Source of the DNA: Deltaproteobacteria bacterium
Lineage (GTDB): Bacteria; Desulfobacterota; GWC2-55-46
DNA: 9,124 nt
Assembly: GCA_016234955.1 (NCBI GenBank)
Contig: JACRNN010000102.1
Coordinates: 1 to 9,124 of the forward strand
Direction: 5' to 3'
The notes under the pieces are model-generated. The model did no database searches. It was not told the origin of the DNA and was given only the letters and a program-made list of their open reading frames with translations. Shown in pieces: positions 1 to 5,919 of this stretch. Both the position numbers and the translations under genes were made by a program. The first letter of the stretch is position 1. The number at the start of each line of letters is the position of its first letter.

Positions 1-4
1 CTTG

Positions 5-33
5 TTGACAGGAGCCGTTTTTTATTCTAAAGT
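5..33 (+). promoter_or_regulatory. Sigma-70-like promoter for the membrane protein pair
   Basis: A perfect -35 hexamer TTGACA (5-10) is followed by a 17-bp spacer and TAAAGT (28-33), which matches four of six positions of the -10 consensus. Transcription would start near 40, about 44 bases upstream of the first ATG at 84. A ribosome site AGGAAGG (67-73) sits in that leader. The transcript would plausibly end at the terminator at 738-776. Confidence 0.6.
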
Positions 34-83
34 AGCTCCATATAGCTATTGCTTCAGCGAGGCGCCAGGAAGGGTAGTGTGCA

Positions 84-353
84 ATGGTCAGACGGTGCGC
101 TGATTACGCCTGCTTGCTGATAGGCGGGGCAATGGTCGTCATAGGGGGCTTTTTCCTCTTCTTCCCCGAGATAACCTACACCTCCGCCGGCCGCGGCGCC
201 TTGAATACCGGGCGCCAGTCGCGAAGGACGATAGTCGTGCCCCCGGCGTTTTCAGCCGCGATCGTGCTCGCCGGAGCGGCCCTTATGTACAACAGTATAA
301 AAATCAGGAAGAGGGAGGCAAGAGATGGAATGGATAAAGAAGATATGTTTTAA
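84..353 (+). CDS. Small two-helix membrane protein, function unknown
   Basis: An 89-residue protein that I do not recognise. It has two hydrophobic segments: about residues 10-27 (start CLLIGGAMVV) and about 55-72 (AAIVLAGAALMYN). They are joined by a polar Arg/Gly/Thr-rich loop of about 25 residues, and the C-terminus is charged (KIRKREARDG). It is therefore probably an inner-membrane hairpin. The ATG at 84 is preceded by AGGAAGGG at 67-74, nine bases away, which supports this start. The last 29 bases overlap the start of the PA2779-like gene in another frame. Translational coupling and a shared promoter at 5-33 are likely, so it probably belongs with the PA2779/C39 envelope genes. It could be a subunit or partner of the next protein, but nothing in the sequence shows its role. 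Confidence 0.6.
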   Translation: MVRRCADYACLLIGGAMVVIGGFFLFFPEITYTSAGRGALNTGRQSRRTIVVPPAFSAAIVLAGAALMYNSIKIRKREARDGMDKEDMF

Positions 354-723
354 GCAGATCGCCGTGGCGCTTGCCGTAAGCATGTTCATTATCGGGAGCA
401 TCCCGTCAAAGAGCCTCGCCTACGTGGCCGGCTCATCCGCGATAGTCGATTCCGCGCAGAGGGCCGTTGACATGGAGAACGCGCAGAGGGTGCTTGAGTC
501 AAAGCTCGTGTCCGGCAAACTCGCGCAGGCCGGTCTGTCGATGACGGAGATAAAGTCGCGCCTCGACAAGCTCTCCGACGCCGACCTCCACCAGTTCGCC
601 TCGCAGTTGAACAGCCTCTACCCCGGCGGCGACGGGTTAGGGATAGTGATAGCCCTCCTGGTGATAGTCATCCTGGTGCTCGTGATACTGAAGCTCAGCA
701 ACCGGAAGCTGATCATACAATAG
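325..723 (+). CDS. PA2779-family membrane protein with GG motif before C-terminal helix
   Basis: A 132-residue protein. An N-terminal hydrophobic stretch (about 9-27) is followed by a possible signal-peptidase site near KSLA-YVA (30-35). Next comes a polar, helical, probably periplasmic domain (36-98). The C-terminus has Gly-Gly at 101-102 in the context LYPGGDGLG, a strongly hydrophobic helix (about 106-123), and a basic tail (KLSNRK). This resembles what I know as the PA2779 family (named after Pseudomonas), whose members carry a Gly-rich motif before a C-terminal membrane segment and lie beside a PA2778-type C39 peptidase. Such a peptidase is encoded at 927-1520. The start at 325 has GGGAGG six bases upstream, within the preceding ORF. 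Function is unestablished. Cleavage after GG by the neighbouring peptidase is inference. A terminator directly follows. Confidence 0.7.
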   Translation: MEWIKKICFKQIAVALAVSMFIIGSIPSKSLAYVAGSSAIVDSAQRAVDMENAQRVLESKLVSGKLAQAGLSMTEIKSRLDKLSDADLHQFASQLNSLYPGGDGLGIVIALLVIVILVLVILKLSNRKLIIQ

Positions 724-737
724 CCGGGGCAACCTTC

Positions 738-776
738 CAGGCCTGCCGGAGGTCCGTCGGCAGGCCGGTTTTTTTT
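738..776 (+). terminator. Rho-independent terminator after the PA2779-like gene
   Basis: A perfect 9-bp stem, GGCCTGCCG (740-748) with CGGCAGGCC (758-766), encloses a 9-base loop. It is followed by GG and eight T (769-776). It lies 17 bases after the stop codon at 723 and should end the transcript from the promoter at 5-33. Confidence 0.9.
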
Positions 777-777
777 G

Positions 778-917
778 GGTACCTCTAAAAATTGTTCTTT
801 TTCCCGATCTCTTTGTTAGGGTGAAAATGAAAATGCTCACATATTAGCATATATGCTCCGCTTTTTATTTTCACCCCGCCTCAACCTCGGAAAAAATATC
901 TAATTTTTAGAGGCACC
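778..917. mobile_element. MITE-like 140-bp palindromic element
   Basis: Terminal inverted repeats GGTACCTCTAAAAATT (778-793) and AATTTTTAGAGGCACC (902-917) match at 15 of 16 positions. Further in, CTTTTTCCCGA pairs roughly with TCGGAAAAAA, and GGTGAAAATGAAAA pairs with TTTTTATTTTCACC. Near the centre is the palindrome AGCATATATGCT. The whole segment could fold into one long imperfect hairpin and has no coding capacity. That is the structure expected of a miniature inverted-repeat transposable element mobilised in trans. It sits exactly between the terminator and the C39 gene. The flanking bases (TTTTTG left, TTTCTG right) might be an imperfect target duplication, but this is weak. The parent transposon family is not identifiable by eye. 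Confidence 0.7.
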
Positions 918-926
918 TTTCTGAAG

Positions 927-1520
927 ATGGCTAAAATACCGAAGCGCTTTATCCATTTCCTCGCAACCCCACTCCTTGTCCTCTCTCTGACCGGGTGCGG
1001 CGCGATGAGCCGGGACGCCGTCCTGGCTGATCTGGCGGCCCACCCGGGGGAGGGGAGCTACATAAAAGGCGTGCCCTTCTTCCCCCAGGACCAGTACATG
1101 TGCGGCCCCGCGGCCCTGGCCAGCGTCATAGGGTACTGGGGCGGCTCCGCCGGGATGGACGACGTGGCCCGAGGTGTCTACGAGGAGAAGCTCAAGGGGA
1201 CCCTCCCGATGGACCTCCTCATATACGCAAGGGAAAAGGGCCTTGACGCGTCGTACTACAGGGGGTCCTTCGACGATCTCAAAGAGAAGATATCCTCAGG
1301 TACGCCGCTGATACTCTTCCTCAACCTCGGATACGACGCTTATCCGGTGGGGCACTACATAGCGGCCGTCGGGTATGACGACAGGGCCGGGGTCGTGCTC
1401 GCCCATTCGGCGACGAACAGGGAAGAGGTCTTTACGTACGGGAGGCTCAAAGGGTATTGGGAGAAGACCGGCTTCTCTACCCTGCTTGTCAGGCCCCGGA
1501 AGACAGAGGATGAGAGATAA
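927..1520 (+). CDS. C39-like cysteine peptidase lipoprotein, PA2778 family
   Basis: A 197-residue lipoprotein. A basic N-terminus and hydrophobic segment lead to the lipobox LTGC, so Cys24 would be lipidated after signal peptidase II cleavage. The papain-fold C39-like domain spans about 45-190. The oxyanion Gln and nucleophile lie in QDQYMCGPAALASV (Cys59), and the catalytic His is in GHYIAAVGYDD (His143). The C-terminal part (LAHSATNREEV, then YWEKTGF) fits the PA2778 type as I remember it. There is no ABC transporter or membrane domain, unlike bacteriocin-exporting C39 proteins, so it acts alone on the periplasmic face of the envelope. It overlaps the TPR gene by 11 bases. The likely substrate is the GG-containing product at 325-723. 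The ATG at 927 lacks a close Shine-Dalgarno; the best match, AGAGG (909-913), lies inside the MITE terminus 13 bases away. The start is kept because it gives a proper signal peptide. Confidence 0.85.
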   Translation: MAKIPKRFIHFLATPLLVLSLTGCGAMSRDAVLADLAAHPGEGSYIKGVPFFPQDQYMCGPAALASVIGYWGGSAGMDDVARGVYEEKLKGTLPMDLLIYAREKGLDASYYRGSFDDLKEKISSGTPLILFLNLGYDAYPVGHYIAAVGYDDRAGVVLAHSATNREEVFTYGRLKGYWEKTGFSTLLVRPRKTEDER

Positions 1521-2142
1521 GAGGTTTTTTTTCGTCGCGCTCGCGTTATCCATGTCTCTCATGGCATCGTGCGCGCGGGTCAGGTTGATGGAGGCGGGCA
1601 AAGACCCGCTCTCGGCGGATGAGCACCTTCGTCTCGGCGTTCTCTACGAGGCCAAAAACGAGGACGGCCTGGCCCTCAGGGAGTATCAGGAGGCAATAGG
1701 GGCCGACCCCGGGAACCCGGCGGCATGGTTCGGGCTTGGCAACGTCTATCTCAAGAAGAAGACGTACAATGAGGCCGTAGAGAGCTATCTCAAGGCCGTT
1801 GAATTGGACCCGGAAAACGGCGCCTTCCATAACAACCTCGGGTGGGCCTACATGGAGACGGGCCGGTTGGATAAGGCCGTGGAGGCGGTAAGGGACGCCA
1901 TAAAAATAGACCGGAGCGGGCTCCATATGTACCTCGACACCCTCGGCGTCATCGAGATGAGGAGGGGGGACTACGCAGGCGCGCAGAAGAGCTTCAAGGA
2001 GGCCGCGGAAGCGGCCCCTATTACGGATAGAGGGGGCCTGAAGATAATCTACGGCCACCTGTTGGAGCTGTACGCGGCTACCGGGGATTCATCCGGGGCC
2101 GCCTGGGCCGGGGAAAAGATGAAAGATATCAACACCCGTTGA
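1510..2142 (+). CDS. TPR-repeat lipoprotein coupled to the C39 peptidase
   Basis: A 210-residue protein. The signal sequence (FFFVALALSMSLMASC) has a lipobox-like LMASC with Cys21 as the lipid site. At least four tetratricopeptide repeats follow: about 38-71, 72-105, 106-135 and 141-172, with a further helical pair to about 205. Canonical TPR spacing is visible in NPAAWFGLGNVYLKKKTYNE and its copies. The ATG at 1510 lies inside the end of the peptidase gene, with GGAAG (1498-1502) seven bases upstream. A longer in-frame opening upstream only reads antisense-like residues through the peptidase gene and is rejected. TPR lipoproteins act as envelope scaffolds. From memory, some PA2778-type peptidases carry TPRs in the same chain, so this may be the split version, holding substrate or a partner for the peptidase. 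That role is inference. Confidence 0.85.
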   Translation: MRDKRFFFVALALSMSLMASCARVRLMEAGKDPLSADEHLRLGVLYEAKNEDGLALREYQEAIGADPGNPAAWFGLGNVYLKKKTYNEAVESYLKAVELDPENGAFHNNLGWAYMETGRLDKAVEAVRDAIKIDRSGLHMYLDTLGVIEMRRGDYAGAQKSFKEAAEAAPITDRGGLKIIYGHLLELYAATGDSSGAAWAGEKMKDINTR

Positions 2143-2153
2143 GGTTTCATCTC

Positions 2154-2221
2154 GGTTATCGGTTATCGGTGAAGGATAAAGACGTATTTTTACAGATAAC
2201 AGATAACAGACAACCGGTAAC
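2154..2221. repeat. Inverted heptamer repeat (GGTTATC / GATAACA)
   Basis: Two tandem GGTTATC units (2154-2167) face two tandem GATAACA units (2195-2208) on the other side of a 27-base centre. ACAACCGGTAAC follows. Read on the other strand the right arm is TGTTATC-TGTTATC, so the two arms are near-complementary. Non-coding imperfect heptamer repeats of this kind are common between genes in some bacteria. It lies between the TPR gene and rlmB and could form a weak stem. No function can be assigned. Confidence 0.6.
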
Positions 2222-2247
2222 AGTTGAGGTTTTGCAGGTATCTCCAT

Positions 2248-2988
2248 ATGAGGATAATTTACGGGGTAAACCCCGTGGCCGAAGCCTTGAGAAGCCCATC
2301 CGGCGGGATAGAGAGGATCATATTCTCCGAATCGCGCCAGGTCCCTTCCAGCTTGATGGAAGCGGCCAAAAACAAGGGCGTTGAGATAAGGAAGGTCCCA
2401 AGGCATGAGCTCGACAGGCTCACCGGCACGGATTCGCACCAGGGCATTGCCGCGGTCATCCGCGGGGAGTTCGGTTATAAAGAGATCGAAGAGCTGTTGA
2501 AGGCATGGAAAAATAGCGGGCAGAAGGCCTTTTTCCTGATACTCGACTCCATCCAGGACCCCCAGAACCTGGGCTCGCTCATAAGGGCGGCCGATGCGGC
2601 GGGCGTGCACGGCGTAATAATACCGAAGGACAGGGCTTGCGAGGTGACTCCGGCGGTCGTAAAGGCCTCGGCAGGGGCTACCGAGCACACAATGATAGCG
2701 CGCGAGGTCAATATCTCCAGGGCCATAGAGAGGCTCAAGGAAGCAAACGTCTGGGTGGTCGGGATAGAGGCCGTGGGAACGCGGGACATATATTCAACCG
2801 ATCTCGACATGGACATAGCCATAGTCGTCGGCAGCGAGGGCAGGGGAATAAGAAGGCTCGTGAAGGAGAAGTGCGACATGTGCGTCTCGATCCCGATGGC
2901 CGGGAGGCTCAATTCCCTGAACGCCGCGCAGGCCGGGGCGATCGCCATGTTCGAGGCGGGAAGGCAGAGGCTTCAAAAACGGCGGTGA
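2248..2988 (+). CDS. rlmB: 23S rRNA (guanosine-2'-O)-methyltransferase RlmB
   Basis: A 246-residue SpoU/TrmH-family methyltransferase, the usual RlmB length. It would transfer methyl from S-adenosylmethionine to the ribose of G2251 (E. coli numbering) in the 23S rRNA peptidyl-transferase loop. The N-terminal substrate-binding domain (about 1-75) begins MRIIYGVNPVAEAL and includes GTDSHQGIAAV. The SPOUT catalytic domain (about 93-240) has all three family motifs: DPQNLGSLIRAADAAG (Asn107, Arg113), VVGSEGRGI (193-201) and SLNAAQAGAIAMFE (223-236). These form the knotted cofactor site. The ATG at 2248 gives the family-typical N-terminus and has AGGT eight bases upstream; a TTG at 2224 in the same frame adds eight unconvincing residues. 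There is a 105-base gap from the TPR gene. A threonine dehydratase remnant follows after 24 bases. Confidence 0.93.
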   Translation: MRIIYGVNPVAEALRSPSGGIERIIFSESRQVPSSLMEAAKNKGVEIRKVPRHELDRLTGTDSHQGIAAVIRGEFGYKEIEELLKAWKNSGQKAFFLILDSIQDPQNLGSLIRAADAAGVHGVIIPKDRACEVTPAVVKASAGATEHTMIAREVNISRAIERLKEANVWVVGIEAVGTRDIYSTDLDMDIAIVVGSEGRGIRRLVKEKCDMCVSIPMAGRLNSLNAAQAGAIAMFEAGRQRLQKRR

Positions 2989-3012
2989 GGGCGATTAAAA
3001 AGGGGAGGGGCG

Positions 3013-3108
3013 GTGATAGCACTCGGCGGAATAAGGGATGCGCGGGAAAGGCTCAGGGGCGTGATAAGCCCGACTCCGAATGTCGTAAGTCCGTGGGGCT
3101 CCGTCTGA
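3013..3108 (+). pseudogene. Remnant of threonine dehydratase 5' end
   Basis: A GTG at 3013 behind a GGGGAGGGG ribosome site opens 31 codons. The translation runs IALGGIRDARERLRGVISPT and then PNVVSPWGSV before TGA at 3106. It closely resembles the N-terminal helix and first strand of threonine ammonia-lyase (IlvA/TdcB), which typically read like IxDAxxRLxGVIxxTP. The conserved continuation (the KxENxQxTGSFKxRGA lysine region) is absent in all three frames before the converging diguanylate cyclase gene, so the gene is deleted from about codon 31. It lies 24 bases after rlmB and was probably once co-transcribed with it. The assignment rests on one short segment, so a chance or unrelated small ORF remains possible. 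Confidence 0.5.
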
Positions 3109-3184
3109 AGGCATTTCCTGACGGCGAGGCGGGCTCCGGGTTAGATAAGACGCCGGGATGAACCCCCGGCACATCACAAAGTTT

Positions 3185-3218
3185 AAAAACGCGCCGGGGA
3201 GCAACCACTGAGGGCGCG
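3185..3218 (-). terminator. Probable terminator of the GGDEF/CheC/receiver operon
   Basis: Read on the minus strand, CGCGCC (3218-3213) pairs with GGCGCG (3195-3190) across a 17-base loop. It is followed directly by TTTTTAAA (3189-3182). It sits 26 bases past the diguanylate cyclase stop. The long loop and an alternative pairing with the neighbouring GCGCG/CGCGC make it moderate rather than strong. Confidence 0.5.
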
Positions 3219-3244
3219 AAAAGGCCCCGCGCTTGACAGCTCCG

Positions 3245-4156
3245 TCAGGCCGATATCCCGTGCGCCACCACCTTGTTGCGCCCGGTCTTTTTCGCCTCGT
3301 AGAGCGATTCATCCGCTTTCTTTATCAATAGTTCGGGTGTGTTGTTGTCCTTGTCAAGGCCGGAGACGCCCAGGCTTATGGTTATCCGCAGGGTCGACTC
3401 CTTGAATGCAAACTCGGTGTCCGCCACGTTCGCCCTGAAGCGTTCGGCCAGAAGGGCCGCCGCCTCAAAGGCCGTCTCCGGCAGGACGCAGCAGAATTCC
3501 TCGCCCCCGTAGCGGACCAGGAAGTCGGTATTGCGGATGGACGAGGCGATCTTCGAGGCCACGGCCTTCAATATATGGTCGCCGCACTGGTGGCCGTGCG
3601 TGTCGTTGACCTTCTTGAAGTGGTCTATGTCGAACATTATGAGGCTCAAGGGCCTTGAATACCTCCGGTGCCTGTTGAACTCCTCCTTTAATTTTACATC
3701 CAGGAACCTCCTGTTGTAGGCCCCGGTAAGGCCGTCCTTCATGTTCATCTCTATCAGCTTCTGTTCGTACAGGACCAGCTCGCTCACGTCCTGCACCGAG
3801 ATGTAGAGGTTCTTTATCGCGTTGTTCTCGTCGCGCAGCGGGCCCATGGTGCAGTATTGCTGCATGTGCTGGGATTTGGACTTGAAGGAGCTTACGGGAT
3901 TGAACGGGAAGAGATAGAGGTGTAGCTTTTGCGAAAAAAAACTGAAGTTCCCGAAGTTCAGGACCGACCTGCAGCTCCTTATGAACTTCGGGTTGTTCAG
4001 GTTGGGAAAAAAATCGAAGAGCGGGGCCCCGACGATCTTGTCCGCCGGTATCTCGCTCCTTAGCTCCATCCACCTGTTCCAATGCGTCACCTTCAGGTCG
4101 GCGTCGAGCACGACGAGGCCCATGTCCACCATGTCGAATATCTGGGTGAATATCAT
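3245..4156 (-). CDS. PAS-GGDEF diguanylate cyclase
   Basis: A 303-residue cytoplasmic protein with no membrane segment. Residues 1-125 form a PAS-like sensor (start MIFTQIFDMVDMGLVVLDAD, then VTHWN; IVGAPLFDFFP; ending NLYISVQDVSE). A short coiled linker (126-140) leads to a complete GGDEF domain (141-303). Visible are DGLTGAYNRRF, the metal-site Asp in MFDIDHFKKVND (Asp176), HGHQCGDHIL, the active-site GGEEF (217-221), and the C-terminal ADESLYEAKKTGRNKV. RNTD (208-211) lies exactly five residues before GGEEF. This is the RxxD inhibitory site, so feedback inhibition by c-di-GMP is expected. The enzyme should condense two GTP to c-di-GMP under PAS control. Its ATG shares one base with the stop of the CheC-like gene (TGATG), so the two are translationally coupled. 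It is the last gene of the three-gene cassette. Confidence 0.92.
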   Translation of the reverse strand: MIFTQIFDMVDMGLVVLDADLKVTHWNRWMELRSEIPADKIVGAPLFDFFPNLNNPKFIRSCRSVLNFGNFSFFSQKLHLYLFPFNPVSSFKSKSQHMQQYCTMGPLRDENNAIKNLYISVQDVSELVLYEQKLIEMNMKDGLTGAYNRRFLDVKLKEEFNRHRRYSRPLSLIMFDIDHFKKVNDTHGHQCGDHILKAVASKIASSIRNTDFLVRYGGEEFCCVLPETAFEAAALLAERFRANVADTEFAFKESTLRITISLGVSGLDKDNNTPELLIKKADESLYEAKKTGRNKVVAHGISA

Positions 4157-4800
4157 CAGTATCGCTCCAGGAAGAGATTGACCGCCTTTTTTATCCAGGG
4201 GATGGAATCCTTCGATATGAGGAAGAGGAACCCTGTGACGTCGCGTTTCTCGAACTTGAATATGGTCTTCATGGTTATCGCAAGGTTGTCAGGCTCGTAC
4301 AGCCTGTCCCTCTCCACGCTCTCAGGGTCGTCCGCGATTATCACCTGGGGAGGGGAGTAGGTTACGACGTCATCGAGCAGCTCGGCCACCTTGCCCACGC
4401 AGGCGCCGATGAGGATGGTGCCGACCTCCACGAGGGTCTCTCTCTCCAGGGCGTCGATGTTCTCCATATCGAGGGATTGGTCCTCCCCGCTGTTGTTGAG
4501 CAGGGTGACAAGTTCCCTTCCGGCGCACACCGGGAAGATCAACAGGGCTATGCCCTTGAACTTGCCGTGGTAATCCTGCTTGACGATGCTTATCTTGGGG
4601 ACGTCGCAGACTTCATTGCGGATCTTCCCGGGAACCTCCTCGGTTTTGTATACCCTTATTTCAGGGACGGTCAACTCCACGAATATGTCTATCACCTCGG
4701 CCAGGTCCCGCGCGGCCGACCCGAAGGCGATGTTCACTATCTCCTGCATCGTGTCCAGCTCTTCGCCGGTCATGACGTTTTCGCCGTTATTGCCGTTCAT
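4156..4800 (-). CDS. CheC-like phosphatase, one intact active-site half
   Basis: A 214-residue soluble protein of the CheC/CheX/FliY fold. The phosphatase signature (D/S)x3Ex2Nx22P is exact in the first half: Asp16, Glu20, Asn23 and Pro46 (DTMQEIVNIAFGSAARDLAE). The second half repeats the pattern as ETLVEVGTILIGA: Glu121, Glu125 and Pro151 are correctly spaced, but Asn is replaced by Thr128. Probably only the first site is catalytic. The likely role is dephosphorylation of the receiver protein encoded just upstream. The start at ATG 4800 is preferred because AGGTGA lies five bases before it; a GTG at 4809, overlapping the receiver stop, is the alternative and adds three residues. No methyl-accepting receptor or CheA is present here, so this may be a dedicated phosphatase outside classical chemotaxis. 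Confidence 0.82.
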   Translation of the reverse strand: MNGNNGENVMTGEELDTMQEIVNIAFGSAARDLAEVIDIFVELTVPEIRVYKTEEVPGKIRNEVCDVPKISIVKQDYHGKFKGIALLIFPVCAGRELVTLLNNSGEDQSLDMENIDALERETLVEVGTILIGACVGKVAELLDDVVTYSPPQVIIADDPESVERDRLYEPDNLAITMKTIFKFEKRDVTGFLFLISKDSIPWIKKAVNLFLERY

Positions 4801-4805
4801 TAAGG

Positions 4806-5189
4806 TCACCTGATGTTTTTTAATTCTTCTTCCGCGGATTGCAGCGCTTTTTCCACGCTCTCTTTCGCAGGGGGTTTTCGCAGCACCATAAGGGCGCCCC
4901 GTTCAAGCACCTTGTTTATGGATTTTATCTGTATATCGGCGGTATTTACTATGACTACAGCGTTTTCGTCGAATTTTTTTATTTCCTCAAGGGCCGTCAC
5001 CCCGTCCATGACCGGCATGGTGAGGTCGAGGAAGGTCAAGTCAGGGTTCAACTCCTTGTACCTCTCCAGCCCCTCCTGGCCGTTTGAAGCCTCGAAAAAC
5101 TCGAAACCGCGGTCTTCGGGGAGGCATTTTTTGAGTATCTTGCGCGCTATGGGGGAGTCGTCGATAATCAATATCTTTTTGATGGTCAT
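4806..5189 (-). CDS. Single-domain CheY-like response regulator
   Basis: A 127-residue receiver domain with no output domain. The acidic pocket is Asp10-Asp11 (KILIIDDSPIARKIL), the phospho-acceptor is Asp55 in LTFLDLTMPVMDG, the switch residue is Thr83 in VIVNTAD, and the conserved Lys105 is in VLRKPP. All key residues are present, so it should be phosphorylated by a histidine kinase, which is not encoded in this window. The ATG at 5189 has AAAGGAG upstream, at a longish 13 bases. Its stop codon lies inside the ribosome-binding region of the CheC-like gene. It would work as a diffusible phospho-signal whose lifetime the CheC-like protein sets. Its output partner is unknown; the diguanylate cyclase in the same operon is the obvious candidate. 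Confidence 0.9.
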   Translation of the reverse strand: MTIKKILIIDDSPIARKILKKCLPEDRGFEFFEASNGQEGLERYKELNPDLTFLDLTMPVMDGVTALEEIKKFDENAVVIVNTADIQIKSINKVLERGALMVLRKPPAKESVEKALQSAEEELKNIR

Positions 5190-5317
5190 GGTTTTGCCGA
5201 TGCTCCTTTGGCCGTATTGGCATGATGCCGGGAGGGGCGTTCTTGCCGGCTATCGGGGGACGCTTGGGGAGGTAATTATTTGAAAGCCCTGGTCTTTCGG
5301 GCGGCTACAGGATGGCG

Positions 5318-5578
5318 TCAGTGGCGGGCCTGCCATCTTTTAAGCCCGCCAAGGAGCTTCGTCGCCGACTCCCTGGCCGCTTCATCGGAGACGTTCTTGT
5401 TCGTCTTCATTGCCGAGGCCACCTTTTCGACCATCCGCTCGAAGGTAATCTCCGGCTCGCTGAACGCCCCTTTGTCGTAGCAGTACCTGCAATAGTCGAG
5501 TTTCAGCGCCCCGTTCTTTTCCTTCCCGAACTCTTCTCTGCTCATTACGCTTATTCCGCAGCTCTGACACGACGCCAT
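5318..5578 (-). CDS. Small zinc-ribbon protein
   Basis: An 86-residue protein. Residues 1-45 hold two CxxC knuckles, MASCQSCGISV (Cys4, Cys7) and DYCRYCYDKGAF (Cys30, Cys33), which would bind one zinc. This arrangement fits the putative zinc-ribbon family of proteins that begin with a CQSCGM-like motif. Residues 46-80 form a predicted helical tail (EITFERMVEKVASAM, then SATKLLGGLKRW). The ATG at 5578 has AAAGGAG eight bases upstream. It follows the HIT remnant by 53 bases in the hisIE transcript. A nucleic-acid or protein-binding accessory role is typical for zinc ribbons, but no specific function can be given. A 128-base gap without genes separates it from the response regulator. Confidence 0.8.
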   Translation of the reverse strand: MASCQSCGISVMSREEFGKEKNGALKLDYCRYCYDKGAFSEPEITFERMVEKVASAMKTNKNVSDEAARESATKLLGGLKRWQARH

Positions 5579-5631
5579 CTCTATAGCTCCTTTAACTTTT
5601 AGTGCTTTTAAGGCCGATATGAAAGGCCGGC

Positions 5632-5919
5632 CTATCCCATCCTGCCGCTCAGGGGCCTGCCGGCCATGAGGTGCATGTGGAGGTGGAAGACCGTCTGCCC
5701 GCCGTCCTCGTTCGTGTTTATGACGGTCCTGAAGCCGCTCTTGTCCACCCCCGCCGTCTTTGCCGTCCGGCACGCGAGTTCGAGCATCTCTCCGAGGAGG
5801 TCCCTGTCCTCGCATTCCAGAAGCGTGGAGTAATGCTTCTTCGGGATTATAAGAATATGCGTGGGCGCCTGCGGGTTTATATCGCTGATAGCTATGAGCC
5901 GCTCCGTTTCGCCGACAAT
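5632..5919 (-). pseudogene. HIT-family (histidine triad) gene lacking start and N-terminus
   Basis: An open frame of about 95 codons matches HIT nucleotide-binding hydrolases (HINT type) from their first core strand to the end. It reads ETERLIAISDINPQAPTHIL, IIPKKHYSTL, GFRTVINTNEDGGQTVFHLH, then MHLMAGRPL. The catalytic triad HLHMHLM is intact. The expected first 15 or so residues, with the CIFCKI zinc segment and a start, are missing. Upstream in this frame there is no ATG, GTG or TTG before a stop within hisIE. The frame runs into the hisIE 3' end, which it overlaps by 28 bases. The simplest reading is a small deletion joining the hisIE tail to the HIT interior. Initiation at ATT 5919 (GAGGAGG 13 bases upstream), a -1 frameshift from hisIE, or a sequencing error are alternatives. 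The 5919 boundary is where HIT similarity begins, not a proven start. Confidence 0.7.

Noticed and set aside
1546..2058. Long minus-strand open frame opposite the TPR gene
   Set aside because: It is antisense to a convincing TPR lipoprotein, has Pro/Arg/Gly-rich low-complexity composition and no family resemblance.
2154..2221. CRISPR-like appearance of repeated GATAACA/GGTTATC units
   Set aside because: The units are only 7 bases, directly adjacent and inverted, with no spacers and no cas genes.
3152..3170. GCCGGG/CCCGGC hairpin as a terminator
   Set aside because: No T tract follows on either strand, and the hairpin at 3185-3218 with TTTTT fits better.
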